DNA of 64,000 nucleotides from Narthecium ossifragum (GCA_963920575.1 OY986969.1:6569076-6633075), one strand, 5' to 3'; positions 1 through 12,420 are shown, numbered from the stretch's first letter. Made by a program: numbers and translations. The notes: generated by a model from the sequence alone, not told the origin.

Positions 1-210
1 AAGATTGCCACCGCCTCTACATGTTGTAGGTTTCTTGATGGTGTACTCTCTAAAACAACTCCTTCATTCAATCATTCTATATATTCCAACTTATTTTGAA
101 GGAAAAGAGACTTGGTTTGGAAATAGTAGAAAGAAGGGAGTGAAACGTGGGAATACTTAATCGCATGAATACTTAATCACATGCATCATGCTTCTATTTA
201 GACTTTAGAG
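1..210. other. unassigned flank
   Basis: AT-leaning sequence with no open frame, terminal repeat or RNA-like structure that I recognise. Confidence 0.3.
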
Positions 211-280
211 AGTAAGTTAACCGTGTTTGGACATGACTAGTATTAGGATGGGAGACTTCCTATCAGGGCTGCGATCCCCA
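211..280 (+). repeat. 5S rRNA-derived segment (Cassandra-TRIM-like or 5S-derived SINE)
   Basis: The stretch from GTTAACCGTGTTTGG through TTAGGATGGGAGACTTCCT aligns without large gaps to the second half of plant 5S rRNA, including the internal control region around box A and box C (canonical GGATGGGTGACCTCCTGGG). The first half of 5S rRNA is absent and several control-region bases differ, so this is not a working 5S gene. Known plant elements carrying such a piece are the Cassandra terminal-repeat retrotransposons, whose LTRs contain 5S promoter sequence, and 5S-derived SINEs. I found no second LTR copy or primer-binding site nearby to decide between them. Confidence 0.5.
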
Positions 281-839
281 AACACGGCATTGGGTCGAGC
301 CATCTGGAGATGGTCCGTTCAAAGCCTCCACTATGACACAGGGTTGGAGCCACGAGTCAAGGGAGGTACGGAAGACCTTAAGGCAGCAACCAACAAACAG
401 CCATGATGCGCATCATCAACTGGACGCGCCAGCACAAGCAGCTAAGTGCATGGGGCGTCATCAGCAGCAGGGTTGACGTACCAAGGCGAGCAGCAGCGCG
501 TGCTAAGCTTGCGTGTGGGCGGTGCGCTAGGCGCGGTATGCGAGTGCGGCCAGGTAAGCGTGAGCGCAGCACACACGCACGGGCAACAGCACTGGCCGAC
601 CAGGCGAGCAGCCAAGTCTAAGTCAAACAACGACTTGGGCCACGCGTGCGTGTGGGGAAAGCCTTGGAGGCGCGCCCGAGCCCAAGCGGGAATGAGAATG
701 GGAATGGGAATGGAAATGGAAATGGGATGCGTGGCAAGCTGTATGGGTTCCTTAGGCGGGCGTGACTCTTGCGTTGGCGGGCAAGTAAGCGGCAAAGTCC
801 TAGCTCTATTGGAATTGGCGTCGCAACTAAATTAACAAT
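281..839. other. unassigned GC-rich block with short microsatellite
   Basis: GC-rich from about 380 to 800, with overlapping open frames on both strands. These have no recognisable domain and look like chance products of the composition. A GGAATG/GGAAAT microsatellite lies at 692..728. Confidence 0.3.
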
Positions 840-1488
840 TGATTTGGGATCAATATTAAAATATCTAATACAAGACTAAACTCTAAAATATCATATTATA
901 ACTATCTCAAAATTCCTTGCAAAAGAAAATTATACATTTATCATCCCAAAAAGAAGTAACTGGACCCCAAGTCCTCAAGCTCCTCCAGAAGCCGACGCGC
1001 TACCATGTGTCTGTCCAGTGGGTGCTACAGAAGAAGAGCTGACGTTCGCACCTGCAAAATGCAGCCCGGATAGGAGCGACCAAAAAGCTCAGCATGATTT
1101 TATAATACGACGCTCATAAAGGAGGGGGAAACACACGTCACATACACCGCCTACCCCAAGGCACGCACGTTGATGACCTCTGGTACCGTCAACAATCGTC
1201 CCTCTCAACTAATCGCACCGGCGCTGAAACAACAGTACTAGGACCCAGAGCGATATGTAACTCCCCCCAATGATGAAACTGAGACTGAGCATGGAACCTA
1301 GGACGACCTCTATACCCCAATCAATATAATTTGCAGCCGACTAGACATTAACCTCAAATCATCATATTTATTAAACAGATTAAAACCCTAGACCTTGCTA
1401 CCCAGCCTCGGTCCTAAGGCTAGATCCGAGTTGCCCGAGCCCCCGGATCGGTGATTAATCCATCGCCCACGCCTAACCTAGGAATGCA

Positions 1489-3210
1489 TGATAAGACTTG
1501 AAAAGTGCACAAATCACCCTTTTAACGAGGTCTTGTTAGTCTCCGAGCAATGCTATTTTGATAGTCTATGATGTATTTCAGGTATAAGAGCCTTCAATGA
1601 AGATTAGATATTGTTTGGTGCTAAAACGAACAAATAAAGAACATGCGAAGTCAAAGGAGTAAATGTGGGCCATCTTTGAAGATTACACTGTACCTGCTTA
1701 GGAAGAACCAGATGATGTGTGATATATAGTTGGAAAGCTCTTGAAGTATAGTTTTGGGAGAATTTTACGGTTCGTGATTTCGAGTTTCCTAAAGGAAGCT
1801 ATGGCAATTTTAGTACCGATTGCGCAATCTGGATGGCAAAATAGTAGATACTCTGGAAAGTCAGATCGATCCTACACCCATAGAAGATCGATCCGTTTAT
1901 GCAGGAACCTGACAGAATGCATACTTTTCAACTGTTCACAGTAGGATCGATCCTACTGAGTAGGATCGATCCGACACCCCTGGTAGGATCGATCCGACTC
2001 GGGCGTAGCCAGAAATTGAAGATTTTGATGTAAAGGATCGATCCGACACCCCTGATAGGATCGATCCTATTTTCCCAGTGAAGAAAATTAACGGTTTAGA
2101 TCTAATCCGAGGATGGAGACACTTAAGGCTATAAATAGGCATCCTTTAGGGTTTTTGGGGGGCTCTTCCTTGGCCTTTTGGCTGAGCCTTCTTGGTTCTT
2201 TTTTTTTCCTTCTTTTACAAAAATTAGGTTAGATCATTGGGGGAAGATCCATGGGTGGAGCGTGGCGACAACCTTCATCGACGGATCTCCTTCCTAAAGA
2301 TGAGTAGCTAACTTTTACCAAGGAATTCTTATGATGTAACTAGGGTTTTTACTAGGGATTTCTTAGATCTAGGGCTTGTATACATTATTGATTGGCTTGT
2401 ATGGATTGATTTCTATTTCTTTTATACCTTGGTGTCGATTTCTTGCCGGATGTATGGATTGTTCTTGTTTGCACTTGATTCCGGAGCTTGTGTATGCTAG
2501 GGCTTGGATTGGATTCATCCAAATAAGAGGATCATGCTAGTCCCATTGTATCTCGGATGAAATCTTTTTCGTGATTAGGGATTGTATAGTGCTAGTCCCA
2601 CTATAGTAGTGCTAGTCCCACTACGTTCTATCCCTAATCCTTCATACATCCTACCTTTGTAGATTTGGCTATCAAGATGCTAACCCATCTTGATCATACA
2701 CCTAAATCCATATCTGTAATACTATTTGCGATGAATTCATCCTAATAAGAGGGTTCATTAGCAGTGAACGTAACTAATAATTCGGTCACTGACATTTAGA
2801 TAATTGTTCTTGCCAACAAGGAATGCTAATCAGAACTTGTTGAGTGATAAGGAGAACTAGTCATTCACTTATCAACTATTAGGAAAGTTATTCAGCGTGA
2901 TTAATCTACCCTGATCTTAGGAAGACATGGTAGAATCCTGGTTATTGATTAAGAATTCCTTGGTACCTTTTCTCGTATTTATTAATCATTTAGTATAAAC
3001 TCAGTTTATTTCAATCCCGGATCTTTTATCAACTTATGGGTAGGAATACTTAGATTGAGTTTAGTAGTTTAATTATTTTCCTACGCATTTCCTGTGGATT
3101 CGACTCGGACTCACTGCTCACTACCCCTAAAGTAGTTAGTTAGTAGTTTTATTATAAATTTGTAATTTTGAATAGACTTGTTAAGGAACGACACTTTTCA
3201 AGCTCTATCA
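1489..3210 (+). mobile_element. solo LTR (LTR-S) with perfect 5-bp target duplication
   Basis: A 1722-bp unit begins TGATAAGACTTGAAAAGTG and ends CACTTTTCAAGCTCTATCA, so its ends are imperfect inverted repeats with TG..CA termini. It is flanked by ATGCA on both sides (1484..1488 and 3211..3215). The LTR-T sequence on either side continues across it, which confirms insertion. It has U3-like content with seven GATCGATC palindromes (1864..2066), a TATA box at 2130..2137 and AT-rich sequence downstream. With no internal region present, it is a solo LTR left by LTR-LTR recombination. The family is Ty3-like by its end sequence, but I cannot assign a clade. A 3' fragment of the same LTR lies at 17423..17947. 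Confidence 0.85.
1864..2137 (+). promoter_or_regulatory. phased GATCGATC array and TATA box in LTR-S
   Basis: GATCGATC starts at 1864, 1886, 1945, 1964, 1987, 2036 and 2059, with spacings of 22, 19, 23 and 23 bp inside groups. A TATAAATA box follows at 2130, about 65 bp after the last copy. The position in U3 just upstream of the core promoter suggests an enhancer-like or structural role, which is an inference. Confidence 0.6.
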
Positions 3211-4435
3211 ATGCATCTAGTGCAAACAATTCATGTATGATCATACGCACGTATAAGGATTCATGCATGCAACAATATGCCATGTATTTTACAGGGCCAG
3301 GCGCAGCACATAACTCGCCAAGGGTAAGCATAGCATTGGTCTAGAGTAACCGGATAAATAGACGCTCAGGCCTACAAACGATATACAACCCCAGCTAAGC
3401 AATTAAACAATATAATAATAATTTAACCAAAGTCGAGGGCGTACTTAAGGCCCGTTTACTCTATACATCCCAGGAGAGGCGCGACTCCCCTGATTCAACA
3501 ACAAACCCCAAACGGCCTTATACAGATAAAATAACATATATATGAAATAAGATTAAAATAATCGATTTACCGAAATCAATTAATTATACTACTAAGCTTG
3601 AAAAATCATATCTTTCAATCTAGCCATCCGATCGCCATGAAACTTGATATACCTACTAAATGGCATACTTCGAATTACATATCCAAAAATTGGAAAGATC
3701 AGATAGACGAAACTAGATGACAAAACTATACTTTCGGTAAAAGTCCAGATTTGATAAACCAATCAAAAGCCTTTGGAAAATAGCTTGGATTGAAACCAAA
3801 CTTTGAACATCACACCTAACTACCACTACAATAATGTCCTCCAAAACTCAATTTAATTAAATAACGAAAAACCACTTAATTCCTCAATTTAAACCAACTG
3901 TCATGTTTCATCACAAACATCCCATTTAATTCACCGCAAATTGTACATAACTCGAAAAATCATGAAACCAGTTGGAAATGAAATCTAACTCAGATATCTA
4001 ACACTTCTATGTAGAAGACCAACTAAGATCATGCACGTACAGCTTGAAACCACGTTAGAACACCACTGTTCTAATTAACCCAAAAAATCCGAAAATAACA
4101 TGAGGGAAAGTTACTTAAATTCCTATCAATTCAAAGCCAAATCCTACCAAACTCTTATCAGGTGTTAAGCAAGCTACCAAGCATCATCTAGCATACTTTA
4201 ATTGATGAACAATTAAATAAACAACTCAAGAACATCAAATCAAGGCTAAATGATGAATCCTACCTTACTAAGCTAATTCCATGTTTAATTTCCAATTAAA
4301 CCGTGTAGAAGAGATCTAGAGCAGCTCCCCTACCTCTTGGCAAGCCTCCCAAGCCTCTGCAATTGCTCCACTTCACGGATCAGAGGAGAGAAGAAGAGGG
4401 AAGAAGAAAAGAGAAAACATGGGAGGGTCGCGGGT

Positions 4436-4586
4436 CTTATATAGACCCGAGTCCGATCGGTCGCTCCCCAATTGAGGAGCGACCGATCGATCTATGTCGG
4501 TTTGGCGTCCTTATCCGGACACATTAAAGGCAGTGCCGACATCGATCCGATCGGTTGCTCCCAAGAGCGATCGAAGGGATCGATCG
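4436..4586 (-). promoter_or_regulatory. GATCGATC/GATCGGTC inverted repeats and TATA box in LTR-T
   Basis: On the minus strand a CTATATAAG core lies at 4436..4444. Immediately upstream, at 4453..4488, is an inverted repeat whose arms contain CGATCGGTCGCTCC, followed by further GATCGATC-type sites up to 4585. The order (array, then TATA) matches the other LTR promoters in this window. Confidence 0.5.
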
Positions 4587-4869
4587 GTCTTGGCTGACAG
4601 TTGTTCTAAAGACAGCTTCCACGCGCCCAAACTCAGATCTTTCGATCCGAAGTTCGCCTAAGGTTCTAACAAGCACAAATACAATACATAGGGATGTGTG
4701 TGCACTACGCATGTGTGAAACCAACCGCCAAGGTGCAATTTATCAAATTGCCCTTGGGGTCCAAAAGCAACAATGCGATCAACCAGATCACGCTCAACGC
4801 GGTAACAAGCCAACAGGGCATGACCCCGACCTACGCGGTCGAGCCAGGTAAGAGGAACGGGTTCTCACA

Positions 4870-5616
4870 ATTACATTACTTGAGATGTAGAGATCATGTC
4901 GGTTCTCCAAAGCCAAGTGCTAAGGGTGTGCGTGTGCCGATGTCCTTGACTTGTGTCTCTGTACGAAGGGTGGTTAGACGAAGAGGGTCGACAGGGAGTG
5001 CAGCGGCGATGTGTGAATCCTGTGCCCGTACCCATAACAGATCGTCCCCTTGTTTCACCGTTGGGTGAAGGTAGTGTAGCCCTCGAGGAATTGGTAAGGC
5101 CGGTGTAGGCCTTGCGTCACTCCTTAGACTTAGGCGGAGGACGACACATTTGTGTTTGCCCCTCCTTTGTGTGCAACATAAAATAGATCCCTACTAAGCT
5201 TTGTTGCTCACCCTAACCGGGTTGTGTTTGCAGGTACAGGCGTAGTTTCCCCTTCATGTGATTACGATCTTGGAGGTGTTGTTTCTTCTGGTGGTGCGTG
5301 AGCTGGAGGAGTCGTCGTCATTTCATCTCACACTCGTTGATTTACATCTTTATTTGTAAATTCCAAATCTTGATATATAAAATTGTTGAATTCGAGGAAG
5401 AATTTGTATAAAGCTTCATTTGTTGTACTTGAAAGAGTTGTATCACTATTTAATGTAAATTGAGGATTGTATTAGTAAATTCTCTACCTTTATGTCTTGT
5501 TGTTTAAATTGTTCAAATTAGCTGTGAAAATTATAATATGTGCACCACAGGTTGGATTGTAGTTTAGGTTTGCTCACGTCTCGATCTGGATGGGTTTTCT
5601 GGGTCGGGGCGTGACA
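4870..5616 (+). mobile_element. LTR-T 3' part, plus orientation
   Basis: This matches the last ~750 bp of the plus-oriented LTR at 15476..17422, from the GTAGAGATCATGTCGG block to the terminus TTTTCTGGGTCGGGGCGTGACA at 5616. No primer-binding site follows (next bases TAGGGTTTTG), so it is a truncated or solo LTR. It abuts the minus-oriented LTR-T at 4869, head to head. Confidence 0.6.
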
Positions 5617-6599
5617 TAGGGTTTTGGGTTGAGAGTGATTGTACTCCAGGTTTGGGGGCAAGAGAAACTCGCTATTGTAATCATTGGTCAATAAATGAGT
5701 TGGGATCTCATCCCTTTACCCAAGCGTGTGTTTTCTTATGGGTGCTTGTAATTGTGAAAGGAAGAAGAAGGAGAGCTGGTCATGGGACAGATCGGTGTGC
5801 AAGTGTCGCATGGGTGTGGCACAGGCGGCGCGCGGGTGGTGCGGTGCAGGCCGGGCGATCGGGGTCTCATGGTGCCATCACTCGAGAGATTTAGATCAAA
5901 AATTTATCCCTAATTTCAGCGACGAAACCATGATTCTAACTTTGGAGGGGCCAAATTATTAAAAAATTTCTATCAAATAATATAAATATTTTATTTTGTG
6001 TAAAAAATGATGAACATACTACTATTCAAATAACAATAATAAAAAAATAATATAGATGATGTTTACTAAACATTGGCCACCATTATTGTCACAATCATTG
6101 TGGAATACACGCTTGCCGCTATATATGGTCACATGATCGGTAACTACTGAGGTTATTAAGTATTATGTTTGATATCGGGCGATATAGATTTCTCTAACTA
6201 TATGTTAATAATGGATTAAAAAATTTCATAAGATTTCTAGATTTTAACAGCAAACCCCGACATATATATGTTGCAAAATATATAATAATAATATTGGGTT
6301 TGGTTCTTACTAAACATTGGGAGGGGGACCAGGGCTTCCTGTTTTGCCTTTTAGATATATGTATCTCTCTCTATAACCCATAGGATATAGATCATTTTCA
6401 ATCGGGGGGGGGGGGGGGGGGGCATGTGTCACCGGGAAAGTGCAGCATAATTTTTTTTTCGAGTTCTCCTCAATGAGAAGATCCAAGTAGGGGGGTTCTA
6501 TTGGACCTTTAAATAATGATCGATAAAGAAAAACCTTGGTAGTAGGAGTCTAATAAACTTGTATGCTTGTAAATGATATGAATAGATAATTAAGCAATT
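5617..6599. other. unassigned repeat-like sequence with a 19-nt G tract
   Basis: No gene is supported. The sequence is AT-rich from 5950 to 6360 and has a homopolymer of 19 G at 6404..6422. The segment at 5617-5700 resembles the transcribed part of a plant LTR but lacks defined ends. Confidence 0.3.
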
Positions 6600-7058
6600 A
6601 AATAGAAGGATAGAGGAGAGTTAGAGAGATTGCACTAGAATTTATAGTGGTTCGGCCAACCATGCCTACGTCCACTTCTCCCAAGGGCCTCCTTGGGGTT
6701 CCACTACTTGCAAGACCTCTTACAAGCTTCCCACCAAGCTTACGGGTGCTTGGCAACCTGTCCACCAAGCTTGCGGGTGCTTGGTAACCTTACAATCTCT
6801 CCAATCTCACTATTGGATCTTTCTCTCAAAGTCTACTTCACACTTGAAGTAGTTTTACAAAGGTTTAGCTCACAAGTAAAGAGAATAAAACTTGCTAAAA
6901 TATTATTACAATAATCCCTTAGCTCCCTCTGAGTCCTTAGCAAGTTTGCTGGACTTTCTCTTTTATAGCTGAGCTTCCAACCCTTCCAAATAGTCTCCCA
7001 ACGGCTATTTCTTTCTCCTGCAACGGCTCTTTAACGGCTCTTTTCTGGGCTCACGGTC
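6600..7058. mobile_element. Ty1/copia-type LTR fragment
   Basis: It contains the TATAGTGGTTCGGCCAACC and CCTACGTCCACTTCTCCC segments, a combination typical of many plant copia LTRs. These are followed by a tandem pair of ~35-bp units (CCACCAAGCTT..GGGTGCTTGG at about 6728..6790). It is cut at 7059 by an LTR-T insertion. Confidence 0.45.
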
Positions 7059-8150
7059 TGTCACGCCCCGACCCAGAAAACCCATCCAGGCCGGGACGTG
7101 AGGGTCCTAAACTCTAAATCAAACGGCGAAAGCCTCCCCTTTGAACATCAATTTTAAACCTGGTGCATGATTACAATATTCACAATTAATTTAAACTATC
7201 CTATCATTAAATCATAATACAATTTAACTTTAAAAAGATATAACAATGATTCAAGTCATCTAGTACAACAATCTCTGATCAAATTACATCAAATTGATAT
7301 ACAAATATATATCTCCTTCAAATTACAATTTATACATTTTAAAGCTGTACATCAATTGAATATAATAAACTGATGATATCCTCAATCTCACGCACCACCA
7401 AGGGGAGTACCGCCTCCAACACCGCAACCACCTGAAAAAGAAGGGACTGCATCGACCTGCATCGCCGATGCAGCCCAGGTAGGAGTGAGCAACAAAGCTT
7501 GCTCAGTAGGGTTCTACTCTACGGCACACTGAAGGGAGGAAAACAACAACAGTGTTGTCTCCCCTGCTTAAGTCTAACGGATGCCACGGGTCCCATAACC
7601 CACCGATGTCCCAAGGGCTCCTGTCATGAACCTCTCTCTTGGTCTCTCTACCAAGATCACCCTAAGCACTGACAGGGGAACGGAACCATGCAGGATCACT
7701 CACCCTTACCCAGCAGGGATACCACTGCCTGGGGACCACGTCGGGAACTCCTCGGTTGCATCCTTAGTACTTGGCCTTGGAAGACAACACGACCTCTAAA
7801 CCTCAAAACAATATAATATTCCAGTCCGACTACCTAATAATCCTCGAATGATATCAAACATGATCACTGATACAATCACGTCCTAATCCTCGACTACCCC
7901 AAACCCCCGCCCTAGGGCTAGATCCGGGCTACCCGAGAACCCCGGATCAACGATCGAAACCATCGTCTACCACCTAACCTGATGCTTCTAATGCAAACAG
8001 ATGCATGAAATGCTCAAGCACAGAGATACAGGAATAGCAGCATGCAACAATATGTCAAGACACCATACACGGGCTAGGCGAAGTTAGGAGTGCTCACTAT
8101 GAAGGGATTGACCTCCTCTTCATCGATGGGGTTCGGTCGTAGCGGCCGAC
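7059..8150 (-). mobile_element. LTR-T fragment, minus orientation
   Basis: It starts with TGTCACGCCCCGACCC, the reverse complement of the LTR-T 3' end. It then follows the LTR-T order in reverse: TGCATCGCCGATGCAGCCCAGG block, GTTCTACTCTACG block, CGATCCGGGCTACCCGAG block. The match fades near 8150, before the U3 part, so it is truncated. Confidence 0.6.
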
Positions 8151-8869
8151 CAAAAAAGAAGAAGAGGAATTAAAGGCAACTGTTCAAGAAAAAAAATTAT
8201 CAAATTGAAAAATCCTCTCATTTATGGCTTTTTTACTCATACATCATCCCTTTGTTCATATCATAATTTGATCTACATCTCTTTGTTTCCATTTTCGAGT
8301 TATAGCCATGTCTCTGTTGCCAGAGAAAGGGCAGATCTTCCCCTGGGATGGTGGGGCGGCGCCTTTCCTTGGGAACAAATCGAAGTCCGTCGCAGCGTCG
8401 TGGAAGTCCAAACGGCGGCCACGATGAGGGCAACACACGAGAAGAGGATGATTTTGAGATTTTGGTTTAAAAGAGAGCTCGTTGGTAGACAGAGAGAGGG
8501 AGAGAGAAGAAGGAAACACGATGGGTTAGTAAGGAGTTTGAAGGAATTTCTGAGTAAATTTTTATATGAAGTATAATCGGTATTGATCATGTATACAGTA
8601 ACATGGCAAAATTGAGTCAGCCAAGGTGAGGGGCAATTTAGTCAAGATCTGAAATAGTGCCATTTATGTGCAATAAACAGCATTAGTGGCACCATGTTGC
8701 AAAATGCAACAAGAAATGCCATTAATATGCAAATTGTTCCAAATACAATCATCGCCGATCCATGAGTTATTTGCATATTAGTGGTAGTCCTTGTTGCATT
8801 TTGCAACAAAGTGCCACTAACGATATTTGTTCCAAATAAATGATGGTTTTATAAATCCGGACCAAATTA
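8151..8869. other. unassigned insert with a MITE-like inverted repeat
   Basis: The short overlapping frames at 8205-8590 show no domain. At 8683..8711 and 8791..8819 lie inverted arms of about 29 bp (TAGTGGCAC..TTGCAAAATGCAACAA), each with an internal palindrome. They suggest a small foldback element whose outer ends I could not define. Confidence 0.35.
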
Positions 8870-10117
8870 CTCGGGTTGCGTTTGCAGATGCAGGCGTCAG
8901 CTTGGGTAGGAGTGACCAATAAGCTCAGTAGGGTTCTACTCTACGTCGCACAGAAAGGAAAGGGAACTACAAAGTCACGTGGTTCCATCTCATCTCCAAG
9001 GGAAACTCACGTCACGTCCACCGCCTACCCCAAGGCATGCACTCTGTGACATCCACTGTCAATAGCCGTCCCTCTCTCTACAACCAAATACTAAAACAAA
9101 GGGCGTAGGACACAGGGTGGTACATAACTTCCCCTAACACAGATACTGAGACTGAGACTGGATCCCTGGGCGACCTCTATACCTCAATTAGAAAAGATTA
9201 TAGCTAGCTAGACATCAACCTCAAGAATACAAGATTCCAACTTAATACAATCATGCCCTAAACCTTACTACCCATCCTCGGTCCTAGAGCTAGATTCGAG
9301 CTACCCGAGAGCCTCGGATCAGCGACTGACCCATCGCCCACGTCTAACCTGAAATGCCTCTAATGCATACAGTGCATGAACCTATGCAAGCATCTAGCCT
9401 GGATATCACTATATGTGACATCATCATATGAGTTCAACAGTTAAGCTACAATATTAAAGAATCCAACCAGATTCTTAAACAACCATCGGCAACGCCGTTA
9501 TACAATAGCTTTCAGTGCACTCCGGCATCCGACAGGCTAAGGTTCCACAGTTATCCCACAGATAACTGCTCTACAAATACAACGGTAGTACTAACCGCCA
9601 AGTAACCAACCAGATCAAGCATCCAATCATTCTATACTACGTCGGCAAATAGTTGGGCTATACTAAAGCGGTAGGGCACACCTTTGGTCCATTTATTCTA
9701 CACATTCCCGGAAGTTATCACTTTCCTGGTTAACCACAATGCATATTAAAGGATCTGACCCCACATATGGGTCTAAGACCTATAAGGCTATGTACAAGTG
9801 GTTAGGAAAGCAAATAAAGCAAACACAAACTATTAAGTCCATGCTTAACATGAAAATGCTTGAGATCGGCAAATCTCGGTAAACCAATCCATTATACAAA
9901 TCGTCGCAAAATTAGAAGATGAAATCATCAAAATCCCAATTTAAATATCATACTAATCATTGGGAAATACATAAGAGAAATCCGGGTTGAAAGGAAACCA
10001 AAATCATTGAAATCGGAATCAATTTTAGCAATCAACATATAAGAGATCGATCTTCACACCCATGAAGATCGATCTTCCTTAAACCAGCACTCTGCCTGGA
10101 CACAAGAGATCGATCCG
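8870..10117 (-). mobile_element. LTR-T fragment, minus orientation, with GATCGATC sites
   Basis: A second minus-oriented LTR-T copy runs from the GCGTTTGCAGATGCAGGCG block to the U3 array. GATCGATC occurs at 10045, 10067 (22 bp apart) and 10108. It ends abruptly where a LINE fragment begins, so the TATA-distal U3 is missing. Confidence 0.6.
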
Positions 10118-10369
10118 GAGCGCATCCTCTTTCACTGTGAGTTCACCAAGGCCATCTGGGATCGCTTTGCTTCAAGCTGGCAGCCCCCTTCCTCTATCGC
10201 TGATTGCTGGACACTCCTTTCCAAATCGTCTCGAGCAAAATTTGAGGAACACAAGACAACCGTCGCATACATACTTTGGTGGCTTTGGAAAGAAAGGAAC
10301 GTGATGATTTTTGACAATCAGAAGCTCAACCCGTCGCAACTGTCTCGCGTGATCTCCATACAGGTTTGA
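10118..10369 (+). pseudogene. LINE (L1-type) ORF2 C-terminal fragment, zf-RVT region
   Basis: One open frame of about 83 residues ends at the TGA at 10367..10369. It shows the hallmarks of the zinc-binding region at the C-terminus of plant LINE reverse transcriptases: LFHCEFTKAIWDRF near the start and WWLWKERNVMIFDN about 50 residues later. There is no start codon, no polymerase domain and no poly-A tail. It is an isolated fragment between two LTR remnants. Confidence 0.7.
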
Positions 10370-11129
10370 GAGTTCTTGACGCACCCAAACCACTCGTCGT
10401 AAAAGTGAATAGGGCGTCGAGATTACAAAATTCACCGAATCCTAACTAACTACGACGTAGTTAGCGGGAGTCCGGGTCGATCCACAGGGAAATGAGAATT
10501 GATTAACGTACTCGATAGATGACTCCCAATAATAGCTAAAATAATTTGGGTTTTGGATTAATGAAGATTCAGGTAATTAATTAGGTAAAGGAAAGTAAAA
10601 CTAATATGGAGAAGCCTTGGGATTTCCATTTCATTGTAGGTTATAGTGTAGCCTCCTAAGGAATTAATGTGTATAATCCAATTGGTACGATCGAAATCTC
10701 AAAGTCGACGAGCGGGTGGTTAGCCTCACTTATCGTTCAACGGAAGTTGGCTTAGAATCTTCCGTCGGCAAAAATCACATTCACAAAGTCGACGAATGAG
10801 TGATTAACTTCTATCGTCGCTAACGAACTTTCGATTAAGATCGATTCGTTGCGAGAAAAAGGTATTGTATGGAATCGGGCATTGAATCGAGATGATTCTA
10901 GCACCTCGAACCCAATGTAAGAGAGAGATAGAATGAACCCTCTAATTAGAGGGATAGGGATGGTTCTAGCATCCCTAAACTCCAATCTAGGGCTATATAT
11001 CCTCCCAATGTAATTGGATATGTTTCTAGCACATCCAACTCATTGGGGCATAATAACAAACACTCATCATGCACAAGCTTCTAACTCATACCAAATAAGG
11101 GCATTCATCCATTCAACAAATAAGATACT
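10370..11129 (-). mobile_element. LTR-like fragment, minus orientation
   Basis: The segment TCCGGGTCGATCCACAGGGAA (10470-10490), preceded by AACTACGACGTAGTTAG, is the reverse of the 'CCCTGTGGATCGAC' region near the 3' end of many plant Ty3 LTRs; LTR-S has a comparable site near 3090. A TGACGCACCC terminus near 10378 would be its 3' end. The other boundary is not clear. Confidence 0.35.
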
Positions 11130-12420
11130 GTTGACATCAAATTTAGCTAAGGCTAAGTCAACAGCATTTGCGGAATTCCCCGGTTGAATCCGCGTGCATC
11201 AAATCCAAACTGGCTCATACACAGTCGAGTCCATCCAAATCCCCGACATATTCCCGATTTTGACGACATCCTATACAAACCGGATGAATAAGGGTATTTT
11301 GGTAATTTTACCCACCCAAGGGTATTTTGGGAATTTAGACCAAAATTCATATCTGAATTTCCCACGACACTCCAAAATAGCCCTTACATAGCTTTGACGG
11401 CATCCTAAATAAGCTGTGTAAATATAGGGGCGTTTTGGTAATTTTCCACAACATCAGGGGCATTATAGAAAATTCCCTGAAATAAATAATGGAAAAATCC
11501 GAAAATTCAAAATAACCCAAACAAATACCCAAACTCAAATTCGCCTAAGTCCCGGCCATGGCGATGCGCGCGCCATGCGCGCGCACATGACTTGCATACA
11601 TCGAGTCTAAAATATGCGCGTCACATAATGCGCGCACAGGTGTCCATGACACGTGCAACATAGACGCGTCGTCATGCATCGCGTCCAAATTAAAATATGC
11701 CTAGATCTCGGCAAAAATATACGTGCGCTACATAATGCGCGCACGTGTCCATGACACACACAAAAGTCGCGCTGCTATGCGTCACGTCTAAACAACCAGA
11801 CTGAAAGGGTATTTTGGTCATTTAGCCCCAAGGGGCGTTTTTGGTCATTTTACATCTTCAGGGGTGTAAAAATCTAAAATAGAGGTATTTTCTCTACCCT
11901 GGGGGCATTTCGGTCCAAAATACATATGACCGATAAAAAGGGTATTTTGGTAATTTACAACCGGCTTGCCCGGGGATATTTCAGTAAATTATCCAAATAT
12001 CACATGAAATTCAAAATTCAAACAGACATTCAAAATTTGGACAAATGTCCGACAGCCGGATAATTATTCAAATTCAAGATAAATACTTGAAAATTGAATA
12101 AATATTCAAAATTCCAACAAGTTCACACATGAACTTGAAATTTAAATGGGACATTCAAACAGCCATTTGAAATTTAAATAGATAATTGGAAGTTACACCA
12201 TTTTTGTGTAACTTGTTGATGGGTACACCCATGTCTTTAGATTTAAGGGTTAAGCACCAATTTTCATCAGTTATGATAGTTATGGGTGGTTATTTTTAAA
12301 TTTAGGACCTTTCTAACCCTGTTATATCAATTGCTATTAATGTGGGCATCATACAGCTGTATTCTCAGAAATAGAATAGACAGTTGGGGTACTATAAATG
12401 CTCTTATCATTTTATTCAAG
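11130..12420. repeat. LTR-like region with repeated GGGTATTTTGGTAATTT units
   Basis: It opens with TGTTGACATC and contains at least six degenerate copies of a GGG(T/G)(A/C)(T/G)TTTTGGT(A/C)ATTT unit, at about 11291, 11316, 11428, 11807, 11828 and 11940. A diverged ~100-bp duplication rich in ATGCGCGCAC lies at 11580-11790. A TATAAATG box is near 12391. This is consistent with a long LTR, but no partner LTR is in view. Confidence 0.35.

Larger units (their letters stand above)
840..4869 (-). mobile_element. Tekay-like LTR (LTR-T), minus orientation, split by a solo LTR
   Basis: Read on the minus strand this begins TGTGAGAACCCGTTCCTC at 4869. It carries the landmarks of the same LTR at 49806..52135: a GATCGATC block and TATA near 4440, then the segments mirrored at 3300-3480 and 1040-1480. 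It is interrupted at 1489..3210 by a solo LTR. The distal end near 840-960 lacks the usual GTGACA terminus and is truncated or too diverged to place. No internal coding region or primer-binding site adjoins, so it is a solo or fragmentary LTR. The left boundary is approximate. Confidence 0.6.

Noticed and set aside
211..280. Functional 5S rRNA gene
   Set aside because: Only the second half is present and control-region bases are changed.
378..835. Several overlapping frames in GC-rich DNA
   Set aside because: Open on both strands through composition only; no domain, no homology-like motif, no splice support.
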